In this document: piece after piece, positions 1 to 5,165 of the stretch
Layout: each line of letters begins with the position of its first letter
Position numbering within the stretch: position 1 is the stretch's first letter
Source of the DNA: Candidatus Stahliibacteriota bacterium
GTDB taxonomy: Bacteria > Hydrothermota > Tepidihabitantia > SM23-42
Length of the DNA: 5,189 bases
Direction: 5' to 3'
Assembly: GCA_030613445.1 (NCBI GenBank)
Contig: JAUWLY010000223.1
Span: 1 to 5,189 of the forward strand
Program-made: the position numbers and the translations under genes
The notes under the pieces: generated by a model
What the model saw: only the letters and a program-made list of their open reading frames with translations
Database searches by the model: none
What the model was told of the DNA's origin: nothing

Positions 1-160
1 GATATCCTTTGGCATTGAACTCTTCGGACATTTCAAAAACATCTTTGGGACAGTACTCAACACAAAAGCTACATCCTTTGCAGCGTTCTTTTATTATATG
101 GATTTCACCACACGGAATCTCTATTTTATCCAAATCAAAAGGTTTTCGCCAAAGTTTCAT
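1..160 (-). CDS. 4Fe-4S ferredoxin-type protein, N-terminal part (possible 2-oxoacid:ferredoxin oxidoreductase delta-like subunit)
   Basis: Only the first 53 codons are present; the gene runs off the left edge. Translation from the ATG at 160 begins MKLWRKPFDLDKIEI and contains one complete cluster motif, C27-x2-C30-x2-C33-x3-C37-P, the standard ligand set for a [4Fe-4S] cluster, with an extra Cys17 outside it. A second CxxCxxCxxxCP motif would be expected in the missing part if this is a two-cluster ferredoxin. The start is well supported: an AAGGAG ribosome site (166-171) lies 5 nt upstream and a consensus promoter sits at 247-274. From general resemblance I infer a small electron-transfer subunit like those encoded before the alpha, beta and gamma subunits of 2-oxoglutarate or 2-oxoisovalerate:ferredoxin oxidoreductases. 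The ferredoxin fold is secure; the complex it serves is not, because the following genes are outside the window. It appears functionally unrelated to the pst genes. Confidence 0.8.
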   Translation of the reverse strand, partial: MKLWRKPFDLDKIEIPCGEIHIIKERCKGCSFCVEYCPKDVFEMSEEFNAKGY

Positions 161-165
161 ATCAA

Positions 166-171
166 CTCCTT
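166..171 (-). promoter_or_regulatory. Shine-Dalgarno site of the ferredoxin-type gene
   Basis: On the minus strand AAGGAG is followed by 5 nt and then the ATG at 160. This strong site decides the start codon and shows that the host uses classical ribosome binding sites. Confidence 0.8.
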
Positions 172-246
172 AATAATCATTTTAGCTGAGGCATCTATAA
201 TAGATATTTTGTCTTCCCTGAGCTCTCCAACTTCTATTCCACATGC

Positions 247-274
247 ATTATAGTAAAATAGCCTTAAATGTCAA
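247..274 (-). promoter_or_regulatory. Sigma70-type promoter for the ferredoxin-type gene
   Basis: On the minus strand a perfect -35 TTGACA (274-269) is separated by 16 nt from a perfect -10 TATAAT (252-247). Transcription would start near 240, giving a leader of about 80 nt before the ATG at 160. The -35 begins 11 nt after the phoU stop codon, so the ferredoxin-type gene has its own promoter independent of the pst operon. I see no terminator hairpin between phoU and this promoter, so some read-through from phoU is possible. Confidence 0.8.
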
Positions 275-285
275 GAACGAGTAAC

Positions 286-951
286 TTATTTCTGTTCCTC
301 GGCATGGTGTTTAATAACACGCGCTTGAGCTATATATATGACATCTTCGCAAATATTCGTTGTCAAATCGGCAATGCGTTCCAGGTTCTTGGCAACCAAG
401 AGAAGTGGTATAGCCGAACCGATTTTATCTGGCTGTTCAAGCATGTAAGTAAGCAGTATCCTCATTGTCTCATCCCTCATTTCATCCACCACGTTATCTC
501 TTTCACAGACTTGCTGAGCCATTTCCGCATCATTGTTCATAAAACTCTTGACGCTATCATTAAGCATCTTTTTTACCTCAACAACCATTGACCAGATATT
601 ACTTACCGGCTTGATACGCGGCTGTTCAATCAAAAAAGCGACTGAACCGGTAATATTCACTGCGTGATCACCCATTCTCTCCAAATCATTGTTCATCTTA
701 ATGACCCCGATCAAGAATCTTAAATCAGTCCCTACTGGCTGGTGGCGTGCAATAAGTTCGATGCACTGGTCCTCTATAGCGATTTCGAAACGATCGATTC
801 TATGATCGATTTCTTTGACTTCCGATGCCATCTTGAGGTCTCTATTCTTAAGCGCTTCCAGCGCTTTGGTAATCGATTCATCAACAAGTGAGGCCATTTC
901 TAAAAGATTCTTTTTCACCTTTTGCAGTTCTTCATCAAAATGGCGATCCAT
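286..951 (-). CDS. phoU: PhoU phosphate signalling regulator
   Basis: A 221-residue, all-helical cytoplasmic protein of normal length for PhoU. It contains two PhoU repeats, each with the family's metal-binding signature: NDLERMGDHAVNI at residues 88-100 and KNLERIADLTTNICED at 188-203. The N-terminal repeat also has the familiar EIDHRIDRFE segment near residue 47 and HQPVGTDLRFLIG near 70. PhoU proteins bind metal clusters, associate with the Pst transporter and the PhoR kinase, and hold the phosphate response off when phosphate is plentiful. The ATG at 951 is preceded by an AAGGGGG ribosome site with 4-nt spacing, which fixes the start. It is the last gene of the pst cluster but is separated from pstB-2 by 121 bp. 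No convincing separate promoter was found there, so co-transcription with pst is likely. All key acidic residues appear present. The C-terminal tail (HHAEEQK) is short and polar. Confidence 0.96.
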   Translation of the reverse strand: MDRHFDEELQKVKKNLLEMASLVDESITKALEALKNRDLKMASEVKEIDHRIDRFEIAIEDQCIELIARHQPVGTDLRFLIGVIKMNNDLERMGDHAVNITGSVAFLIEQPRIKPVSNIWSMVVEVKKMLNDSVKSFMNNDAEMAQQVCERDNVVDEMRDETMRILLTYMLEQPDKIGSAIPLLLVAKNLERIADLTTNICEDVIYIAQARVIKHHAEEQK

Positions 952-1072
952 TATACCCCCTTATAAAACAGATAGCAGATAACGGATAGTGGATACCAGT
1001 AATATTAACGAATTCTTTATCGATTATCCAAAATCTGTAATCCATTTTTAATCCCATATCTGAAATCTGTAA
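952..1072. repeat. AT-rich intergenic spacer with degenerate direct repeats
   Basis: This 121-bp gap between pstB-2 and phoU has no gene. On the plus strand AAATCTGTAAT occurs at 1031-1041 and again at 1063-1073, and ATTATCCAAA occurs at 1023-1032 and 1072-1081, the latter copies running into the pstB-2 stop region. Nearer phoU, related short words (CAGATAGCAGATAACGGATAG at about 969-989) form a loose tandem array. The pattern looks like a decayed intergenic repeat rather than a regulatory hairpin. Next to phoU the spacer ends with the phoU ribosome site, AAGGGGG at 956-962 on the minus strand. Confidence 0.5.
956..962 (-). promoter_or_regulatory. Shine-Dalgarno site of phoU
   Basis: AAGGGGG on the minus strand lies 4 nt before the ATG at 951. 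It gives phoU independent translation initiation, unlike some of the pst genes upstream, which rely on tight gene junctions. Confidence 0.7.
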
Positions 1073-1822
1073 TTATCCAAATCTCCCTGAAATGTAATCA
1101 AACGTACGTTTGTCTGATGGGTTGGTAAAAATCTTCTTTGCGCTATCAAACTCAATCAGCTCACCAAGAAGCATGAAACCAACCTCATCAGCGATACGCG
1201 CGGCTTGTTGCATATTGTGAGTTACTATTATGATCGTATATTTTTGTTTCAGTACCAGCATTAGTTCCTCGATCTTACCAGTAGCAATAGGGTCGAGGGC
1301 AGAACAGGGTTCATCCATAAGTAGTATTTCCGGCTCAACTGCGAGAAGTCTGGCAATACAAAGCCTCTGGCGTTCTTCTGCCGAAAGGCTCAGTGCCGAT
1401 TTTTTCAACCGGTCTTTTAGTACACTAAATAGATCGACTGCAGCTAGTGAACGTTCAACAATACCCCGCAATGTTTTCTTATCAGTAATGCCCCAAATCC
1501 TTGGACCATAAGCGATATTATCAAATATCGATAAAGGAAAAGCATTGGGTCGTTGAAAGACCATACCGACTTTTTTGCGCAATAGAATAAGGTCGCAGAT
1601 CGGTGAATGTATGTCCTCACGATCAATCAGCACCGCACCGGTGATTCTTACACCCTGGATCAAATCGTTCATTCTATTGAAAACCCTGAGCAAAGTTGAT
1701 TTACCACAACCCGACGGTCCAATAATTCCAGTAATCAAGTTTTCTTTAATCGACAGATCAATATCTTTCAAAGCGTGGAAACTTCCGTAGTAGAGATTCA
1801 AATGTGCTGTTTTAACGATCAT
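1073..1822 (-). CDS. pstB: PstB-2, phosphate ABC transporter ATPase with degenerate signature motif
   Basis: A 249-residue cytoplasmic ABC ATPase of normal PstB length, expected to power phosphate import through PstC/PstA. Motifs in order: A-loop tyrosines near residues 11-12 (LYYGSFHALKD), canonical Walker A GPSGCGKST (35-43), Q-loop Gln90 in GMVFQRPNAFP, Walker B ILLMDEP (166-172) with catalytic Glu171, D-loop SALD (174-177) and switch His202 in VTHNMQQA. The anomaly is the ABC signature: where PstB has LSGGQQQR, this protein has LSAEERQR (146-153), so both glycines and the first glutamine are replaced while the flanking RLCIAR is kept. The change covers several bases (codons GCA GAA GAA), which argues against a simple read error. 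The ATG overlaps the pstB-1 stop by 4 bp (ATGA), with a strong GAGGAAGG site 5 nt upstream. A PstB of this type probably needs a partner supplying the signature, and pstB-1 next door does. Assignment to PstB is secure; the heterodimer is inferred. Confidence 0.95.
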   Translation of the reverse strand: MIVKTAHLNLYYGSFHALKDIDLSIKENLITGIIGPSGCGKSTLLRVFNRMNDLIQGVRITGAVLIDREDIHSPICDLILLRKKVGMVFQRPNAFPLSIFDNIAYGPRIWGITDKKTLRGIVERSLAAVDLFSVLKDRLKKSALSLSAEERQRLCIARLLAVEPEILLMDEPCSALDPIATGKIEELMLVLKQKYTIIIVTHNMQQAARIADEVGFMLLGELIEFDSAKKIFTNPSDKRTFDYISGRFG

Positions 1823-2562
1823 CCAAACCTTCCTCGAATATAGTCATCGGTCCTTGCATCGGCTGGGTTCGTAAATATCTTTTCAGTCTTGTCAACCTCA
1901 ATTAGTTCGCCATCCAGAAAAAAAGCAGTCCGGTCTGCAGTTCTTGCTGCCTGTTTTGTATTATTGGTTACTAATAGGAAAGTATATATTTTTTTCAGCT
2001 CAAGCATTGTTGCTTCAATCTTGGCTGTTGAAATAGGATCTAAACCTGAGCATGGTTCATCCATCATAATCACTTCAGGGTTCATTGCTAAGGTCCTTGC
2101 AATACACAAACGTTGCTGCTGACCACCTGACAGAGTTGATGCTGACTCGTATAATCTGTCCTTCACCTCTTCCCAGAGATTAGCTGCCTGCAAGGCGTCA
2201 GCAACCGTGTCATTGAGTTTCTGTTTCTTTATTTTTCTGTAAAGTTTTAGACCGTAGCTCATATTTTTGAAAATCGTACCCGGCAGGACAACCGGTGTTG
2301 CAAAAATCAACCCGACCCGCCTTCTGAGATCATTGACAGGTATATCAAAAATATCTTCGCCATCCAACCTTATCTTACCGGAAATACGGGCATAATTGAT
2401 TTCGTAAAGACGATTAATAGCACGCAATAGAGAACTCTTACCCGCATTGGCTGGACCAATAACGCCGAGGATTTCCTTTTCGTAAACTTCCAAATTCACA
2501 TTCTTTAGAACCTGGTTTTGACCATAAAAAAGACTTAGTTGATCAATTACAATCTTCGGCAT
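1819..2562 (-). CDS. pstB: PstB-1, phosphate ABC transporter ATPase with degenerate nucleotide-site motifs
   Basis: A 247-residue ABC ATPase of PstB type. Visible motifs: A-loop Tyr13 (LFYGQNQVLKN), Walker A variant GPANAGKSS (36-44), a fully canonical signature LSGGQQQRLCIAR (144-156), Walker B VIMMDEP (164-170) with Glu169, and D-loop SGLD (172-175). Three normally conserved positions are changed: Asn39 replaces the Walker A glycine of GPSGCGKS, Ala88 replaces the Q-loop glutamine (VGLIFATP), and Asn200 replaces the switch histidine (LVTNNTKQA). Walker A lysine 42 is kept, so ATP binding is likely but hydrolysis at its own site should be impaired. Its C-terminus (DDYIRGRFG) matches that of PstB-2 (FDYISGRFG), so the two are paralogues, probably from tandem duplication. 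The gene starts 3 nt after the pstA stop with no clear ribosome site, suggesting translational coupling. A separate transport role is less likely, given the operon context. Confidence 0.95.
   Translation of the reverse strand: MPKIVIDQLSLFYGQNQVLKNVNLEVYEKEILGVIGPANAGKSSLLRAINRLYEINYARISGKIRLDGEDIFDIPVNDLRRRVGLIFATPVVLPGTIFKNMSYGLKLYRKIKKQKLNDTVADALQAANLWEEVKDRLYESASTLSGGQQQRLCIARTLAMNPEVIMMDEPCSGLDPISTAKIEATMLELKKIYTFLLVTNNTKQAARTADRTAFFLDGELIEVDKTEKIFTNPADARTDDYIRGRFG
1828..1835 (-). promoter_or_regulatory. Strong Shine-Dalgarno site of pstB-2 inside the pstB-1 end
   Basis: GAGGAAGG on the minus strand lies 5 nt before the pstB-2 ATG at 1822, within the last codons (Gly-Arg-Phe) of pstB-1. 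Combined with the ATGA overlap it should give efficient, coupled production of the second ATPase in step with the first. Confidence 0.7.
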
Positions 2563-2565
2563 ATT

Positions 2566-3408
2566 CTAGTAGTACTTAGCCATGAAACGATGCATTAATC
2601 GATAAGCAACGAGGTTGACAAAGAGGATAATAATAATCAGAACCGTAGCAGTACCATAAGCCTTAGGCATAGATATCCCCTCGCGGGCAAGGATATAGAA
2701 GTGAACTGCCAGGGTCCGCGTCGATGAGAATACTGAAGTCGGCATATTTAAAGAAGACCCAGCCGTAAATATTACTGCCGCCGTCTCACCGATCGCGCGA
2801 CCGATGCCTAGAATAACGCCGGTTAAAATACCGGGCAGCGATGTGGGTAGAACAACCTTTAATATCGTATCGAGCTTGCCACCGCCTAATGAATAACTGA
2901 TTTCACGATAGGATTGAGGCACTGCTTTTATAGCTTCTTCACTAGTGCGTATAATAGTCGGTATTATCATTACCGCAAGGGTCAAACTACCTGATAAAAT
3001 ACTCCAGCCTAATTTCAATTGTATTACAAAAAATATAAAACCAAATAAACCAAAGATTATAGAAGGAACACCAGCAAGGCAATCTGCTCCAAAACTGATT
3101 ATCTTGCGCAATAATCCGCCTCTAGTATATTCGACAAGATAAACAGCACTTCCAACGCCCAGAGGCGTTGCAATAATTATGGCAAGAACCGTGATAAATA
3201 ACGTACCGATTATCGAAGGTAAGATACCCCCTTCTTTGCCCATTTCCCTGGTTCTATCGGTTAGGAACTCAAGACTCAACTGAGCAAAACCGTTCTTGAA
3301 AACATACCCGATTATGAAAAATAACACGATAACGGTGACGATCGTCATGAGTAAAAGGATAATATGAGCTATTATTTGGCTTGTTCGCGGACCGATCCTA
3401 AAAGTCAT
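2566..3408 (-). CDS. pstA: PstA, phosphate ABC transporter permease
   Basis: A 280-residue inner-membrane permease that pairs with PstC to form the phosphate channel. I see about six hydrophobic spans: roughly residues 12-36, 62-91, 106-132, 137-157, 190-217 and 251-271. The cytoplasmic coupling (EAA) loop is YREISYSLGGGKLDTILKVVLP near 167-188, followed by GIGRAIGETAAV (201-212), the segment typical of Pst permeases. The order of the permeases (C before A) and sequences such as LAGVPSIIFGLFGF near 111-124 fit PstA. Its ATG overlaps the pstC stop by 4 bp (ATGA), indicating coupled translation. It ends KYY-stop, 3 nt before pstB-1. Length and motifs are complete. PstA and PstC are related, so the A/C labels rest on gene order and the shorter N-terminal periplasmic segment pattern; the phosphate permease family is not in doubt. 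Confidence 0.96.
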   Translation of the reverse strand: MTFRIGPRTSQIIAHIILLLMTIVTVIVLFFIIGYVFKNGFAQLSLEFLTDRTREMGKEGGILPSIIGTLFITVLAIIIATPLGVGSAVYLVEYTRGGLLRKIISFGADCLAGVPSIIFGLFGFIFFVIQLKLGWSILSGSLTLAVMIIPTIIRTSEEAIKAVPQSYREISYSLGGGKLDTILKVVLPTSLPGILTGVILGIGRAIGETAAVIFTAGSSLNMPTSVFSSTRTLAVHFYILAREGISMPKAYGTATVLIIIILFVNLVAYRLMHRFMAKYY

Positions 3409-4241
3409 TCTCGACGTCCAGTTATCCTTATTGCAATAATATTTAAGGTTATTATAATAATGAAAAGAAAAGCACCGCAGGCAAAAAGTGCGGCGCGGTG
3501 ATCACCGGTTGCATAACCTAACTCCAAAGCGATCGTCGAAGTCAGAGTACGGACCGAATCCAATATTGAATGAGGGATTTTTAGTGCATTACCAGCGATC
3601 ATAATCACCGCCATAGTCTCACCGATCGCTCGACCCATACCAAGGATAATACCGGCTACGATACCTGAACGAGCCGCGGGTATGAGCAGCTTAACTACGG
3701 TCTGCCATTTGGTTGCGCCTAATGCATAAGAGCCCTCACGATAGGTATTGGGTACCGCAATCAGTGAATCATAGGATATACTGACGATAGTCGGCAAGAT
3801 CATTATGCCTAGAATAATACTCGAAGCCAGCACTGAAAACCCTGGCCCGCCAAAATGAGTGCGAATAAACGGCACCAGGATAACAATGCCGATAAAACCA
3901 TAGACCACTGAAGGAATACCAGCTAATAATTCAATGATCGGCTTTAATGTCTTTTGAACCATCTTTGAGGAGAATTCAGCGAGATATATTGCGCAGGCAA
4001 GACCAAAAGGAATACCAACAATCAGGGCACCGACCGTGACCATCAAGGACCCGATAATCATCGATAAAATACCAAATTGACCTCTGGTTGGCGACCAGTG
4101 CATTGAGAAGAAATTACCCAGCCCAATCTTAAAAATCAACGGAATACCCTGTTGAAAAATGAAAAAAGTAATGAGAAGAAGTGAACCGATTGCAGAAAAA
4201 GCAATGAAGAGCAAAAGTTTTTCAGCAATCTTATCTTTCAT
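3405..4241 (-). CDS. pstC: PstC, phosphate ABC transporter permease
   Basis: A 278-residue inner-membrane protein, partner of PstA. Hydrophobic spans lie at roughly residues 8-30, 58-88, 103-126, 134-155, 190-217 and 248-273. A periplasmic segment after the first span carries MHWSPTRGQFGIL (47-59), characteristic of PstC. The coupling loop is YREGSYALGATKWQTVVKLLIP (167-188), followed by GMGRAIGETMAV (201-212). The cytoplasmic loop is where the PstB subunits dock; with two unlike PstB proteins encoded next door, PstC and PstA could each bind a preferred ATPase, though this cannot be read from the sequence. The ATG at 4241 lies 3 nt after the pstS stop without a strong ribosome site (only a weak AGG about 12 nt upstream), suggesting termination-reinitiation. 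The protein ends GRRE-stop, overlapping pstA by 4 bp. It is of normal length with no missing motif. Confidence 0.96.
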   Translation of the reverse strand: MKDKIAEKLLLFIAFSAIGSLLLITFFIFQQGIPLIFKIGLGNFFSMHWSPTRGQFGILSMIIGSLMVTVGALIVGIPFGLACAIYLAEFSSKMVQKTLKPIIELLAGIPSVVYGFIGIVILVPFIRTHFGGPGFSVLASSIILGIMILPTIVSISYDSLIAVPNTYREGSYALGATKWQTVVKLLIPAARSGIVAGIILGMGRAIGETMAVIMIAGNALKIPHSILDSVRTLTSTIALELGYATGDHRAALFACGAFLFIIIITLNIIAIRITGRRE

Positions 4242-4244
4242 ACG

Positions 4245-5036
4245 CTAGTACTTACCTATTTCTGTAACTGATATCAAACCATCACTTTTTAATATGTCCT
4301 GACCTTTTTCAGAAAGCACAAATTCAATGAATTTCTTCACTTCACCAGTCGGTTCCTCAAGTAGTAAAAGGAGAAAAGGTCTGGTAAAACTGTATCGGCA
4401 GCTTAGCAAATTAGCAAGCGTCGGTTTATTACCATCTATTGCCAAAGCTTTTTCCCGTTCGTCAACCAAGCCAACTGAAATATAGCCGATGCCTTGAGGT
4501 GTCGTGGCGATTATTTCACGGACCGCCCCGTTTGAATCCTGCACCAGACAGGCATCACTGATCACGTGCTCACCCATAACCATATCTTCAAACGCACCTC
4601 TGGTACCTGACCCTTCTTCTCTGGTAACTGGAATAATCTCACCACTTTCACCGCCGAGCTCTGACCAATCCTTATGGGTTCCAGCAAAGATACCTTGTAT
4701 CTGTTCGATGCTCAAATCATCTATTGGATTATCTTTGTGGACGATGATTGCAATGCCATCAACTGCGATTAAAAATTCACGCAGATCTTTTTCATCACCC
4801 TTAAGGTTCCGCGATGAGGTACCGATATGACAAGTATTATTAAAGGTCGCCTGAATCCCCGCAGTTGATCCGCCGCCTTGAACATTTACCTGGATACTCG
4901 GGTTTTCTTCTGTAAAACGCTCGGCGACTCTTTCGATGAAAGGTAGAATTGACGTAGACCCAGCAATAATGATACCGCCTTTTCTCTGGGAACAGGTTGT
5001 GAGTAAAAGCATGCAAACAATGGCGAGGTAGCGCAC
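4245..5036 (-). CDS. pstS: PstS, phosphate-binding lipoprotein
   Basis: A 263-residue substrate-binding protein that captures phosphate outside the membrane and delivers it to PstC/PstA. The GTG start at 5036 gives a short lipoprotein signal: a charged MR, a hydrophobic stretch YLAIVCMLLL, and a lipobox LTTC whose Cys15 would be lipidated. Thr at -1 is less usual than Gly, Ala or Ser. Phosphate-contacting loops of the family are present: GSTSILP (26-32), GGGSTAG (54-60) and TREEGSGTR (138-146), with GIGYISVG (182-189) further on. The length suits the shorter PstS type common in anaerobes and archaea. No ribosome site precedes the GTG; instead a promoter -10 ends 9 nt before it, predicting a leaderless message. 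An ATG at 5043 is in another frame, and the in-frame Met9 would destroy the signal peptide, so GTG is preferred. It is the first gene of the operon. Confidence 0.95.
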   Translation of the reverse strand: MRYLAIVCMLLLTTCSQRKGGIIIAGSTSILPFIERVAERFTEENPSIQVNVQGGGSTAGIQATFNNTCHIGTSSRNLKGDEKDLREFLIAVDGIAIIVHKDNPIDDLSIEQIQGIFAGTHKDWSELGGESGEIIPVTREEGSGTRGAFEDMVMGEHVISDACLVQDSNGAVREIIATTPQGIGYISVGLVDEREKALAIDGNKPTLANLLSCRYSFTRPFLLLLLEEPTGEVKKFIEFVLSEKGQDILKSDGLISVTEIGKY

Positions 5037-5045
5037 TGTGCATTA

Positions 5046-5073
5046 ATTATAACCAGAATCTAACCTGCGTCAA
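5046..5073 (-). promoter_or_regulatory. Sigma70-type promoter of the pst operon
   Basis: On the minus strand a -35 TTGACG (5073-5068, one mismatch) is followed by a 16-nt spacer and a perfect -10 TATAAT (5051-5046). The expected start of transcription, about 7 nt downstream near 5039, lies only a few bases before the pstS GTG at 5036, so the operon mRNA would be leaderless or nearly so. I find no convincing E. coli-type Pho box, so the phosphate control site, if any, is not identified. Confidence 0.75.
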
Positions 5074-5095
5074 CTACTTTTAACATACACCACCA

Positions 5096-5127
5096 TTGTT
5101 CTCGACAGGCTCGCCTGTCTTGAACAA
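5096..5127. repeat. Imperfect palindrome upstream of the pst promoter
   Basis: Inner arms GACAGGC (5104-5110) and GCCTGTC (5113-5119) surround a 2-nt centre, and outer arms TTGTTC (5096-5101) and GAACAA (5122-5127) pair beyond a two-base mismatch. A further GGAACA at 5135-5140 repeats part of the outer arm. No T-run follows on either strand, so it is not a terminator. It resembles the short dispersed palindromic repeats containing CGACAGGCTC seen in many bacterial genomes; an operator role is also possible because it sits 22 bp upstream of the -35. Confidence 0.55.
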
Positions 5128-5148
5128 GGTGAGAGGAACAGTAAATTA

Positions 5149-5165
5149 GTTATTCTTCGAGTAAC
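5149..5165. repeat. Small hairpin adjoining the terminal palindrome
   Basis: GTTATTC (5149-5155) and GAGTAAC (5159-5165) form a 7-bp stem with a TTC loop and one T-G wobble. The wobble is tolerated only in plus-strand RNA (it becomes A-C on the other strand), hinting at a plus-strand transcript if the structure works as RNA. It directly abuts the perfect palindrome at 5166-5189. Confidence 0.35.

Noticed and set aside
268..591. Open frame of 107 codons on the plus strand
   Set aside because: It lies antisense to phoU, has no ribosome site or recognisable domain, and the minus-strand frame is clearly PhoU.
949..954. TATAAT-like sequence overlapping the phoU start codon
   Set aside because: A -10 at the start codon could not drive phoU, and no -35 of note lies upstream; it reflects the AT-rich start region.
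1023..1040. Possible weak promoter for phoU (TTGGAT with TAATAT 18 nt downstream)
   Set aside because: Both boxes match only four of six consensus bases in an AT-rich repeat region, so it is not above chance.
1073..2562. The idea that one pstB copy is a pseudogene
   Set aside because: Both are full length, uninterrupted, tightly coupled in the operon and keep most motifs; the losses are complementary rather than random.
4504..4830. Open frame of 108 codons on the plus strand, antisense to pstS
   Set aside because: Its serine- and proline-rich composition is typical of a reverse-frame shadow; pstS motifs on the minus strand explain the sequence.
4840..5043. Minus-strand frame starting at the ATG 7 nt upstream of the pstS GTG
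   Set aside because: It is out of frame with pstS, the ATG probably lies before the transcription start, and the peptide has no signal sequence or family features.
5068..5090. Possible PhoP-type TTAACA-like repeats near the pst promoter (TTAAAA and TTGACG 10 bp apart)
   Set aside because: Only two poor matches are present, and one is the -35 itself; no Pho box could be supported.
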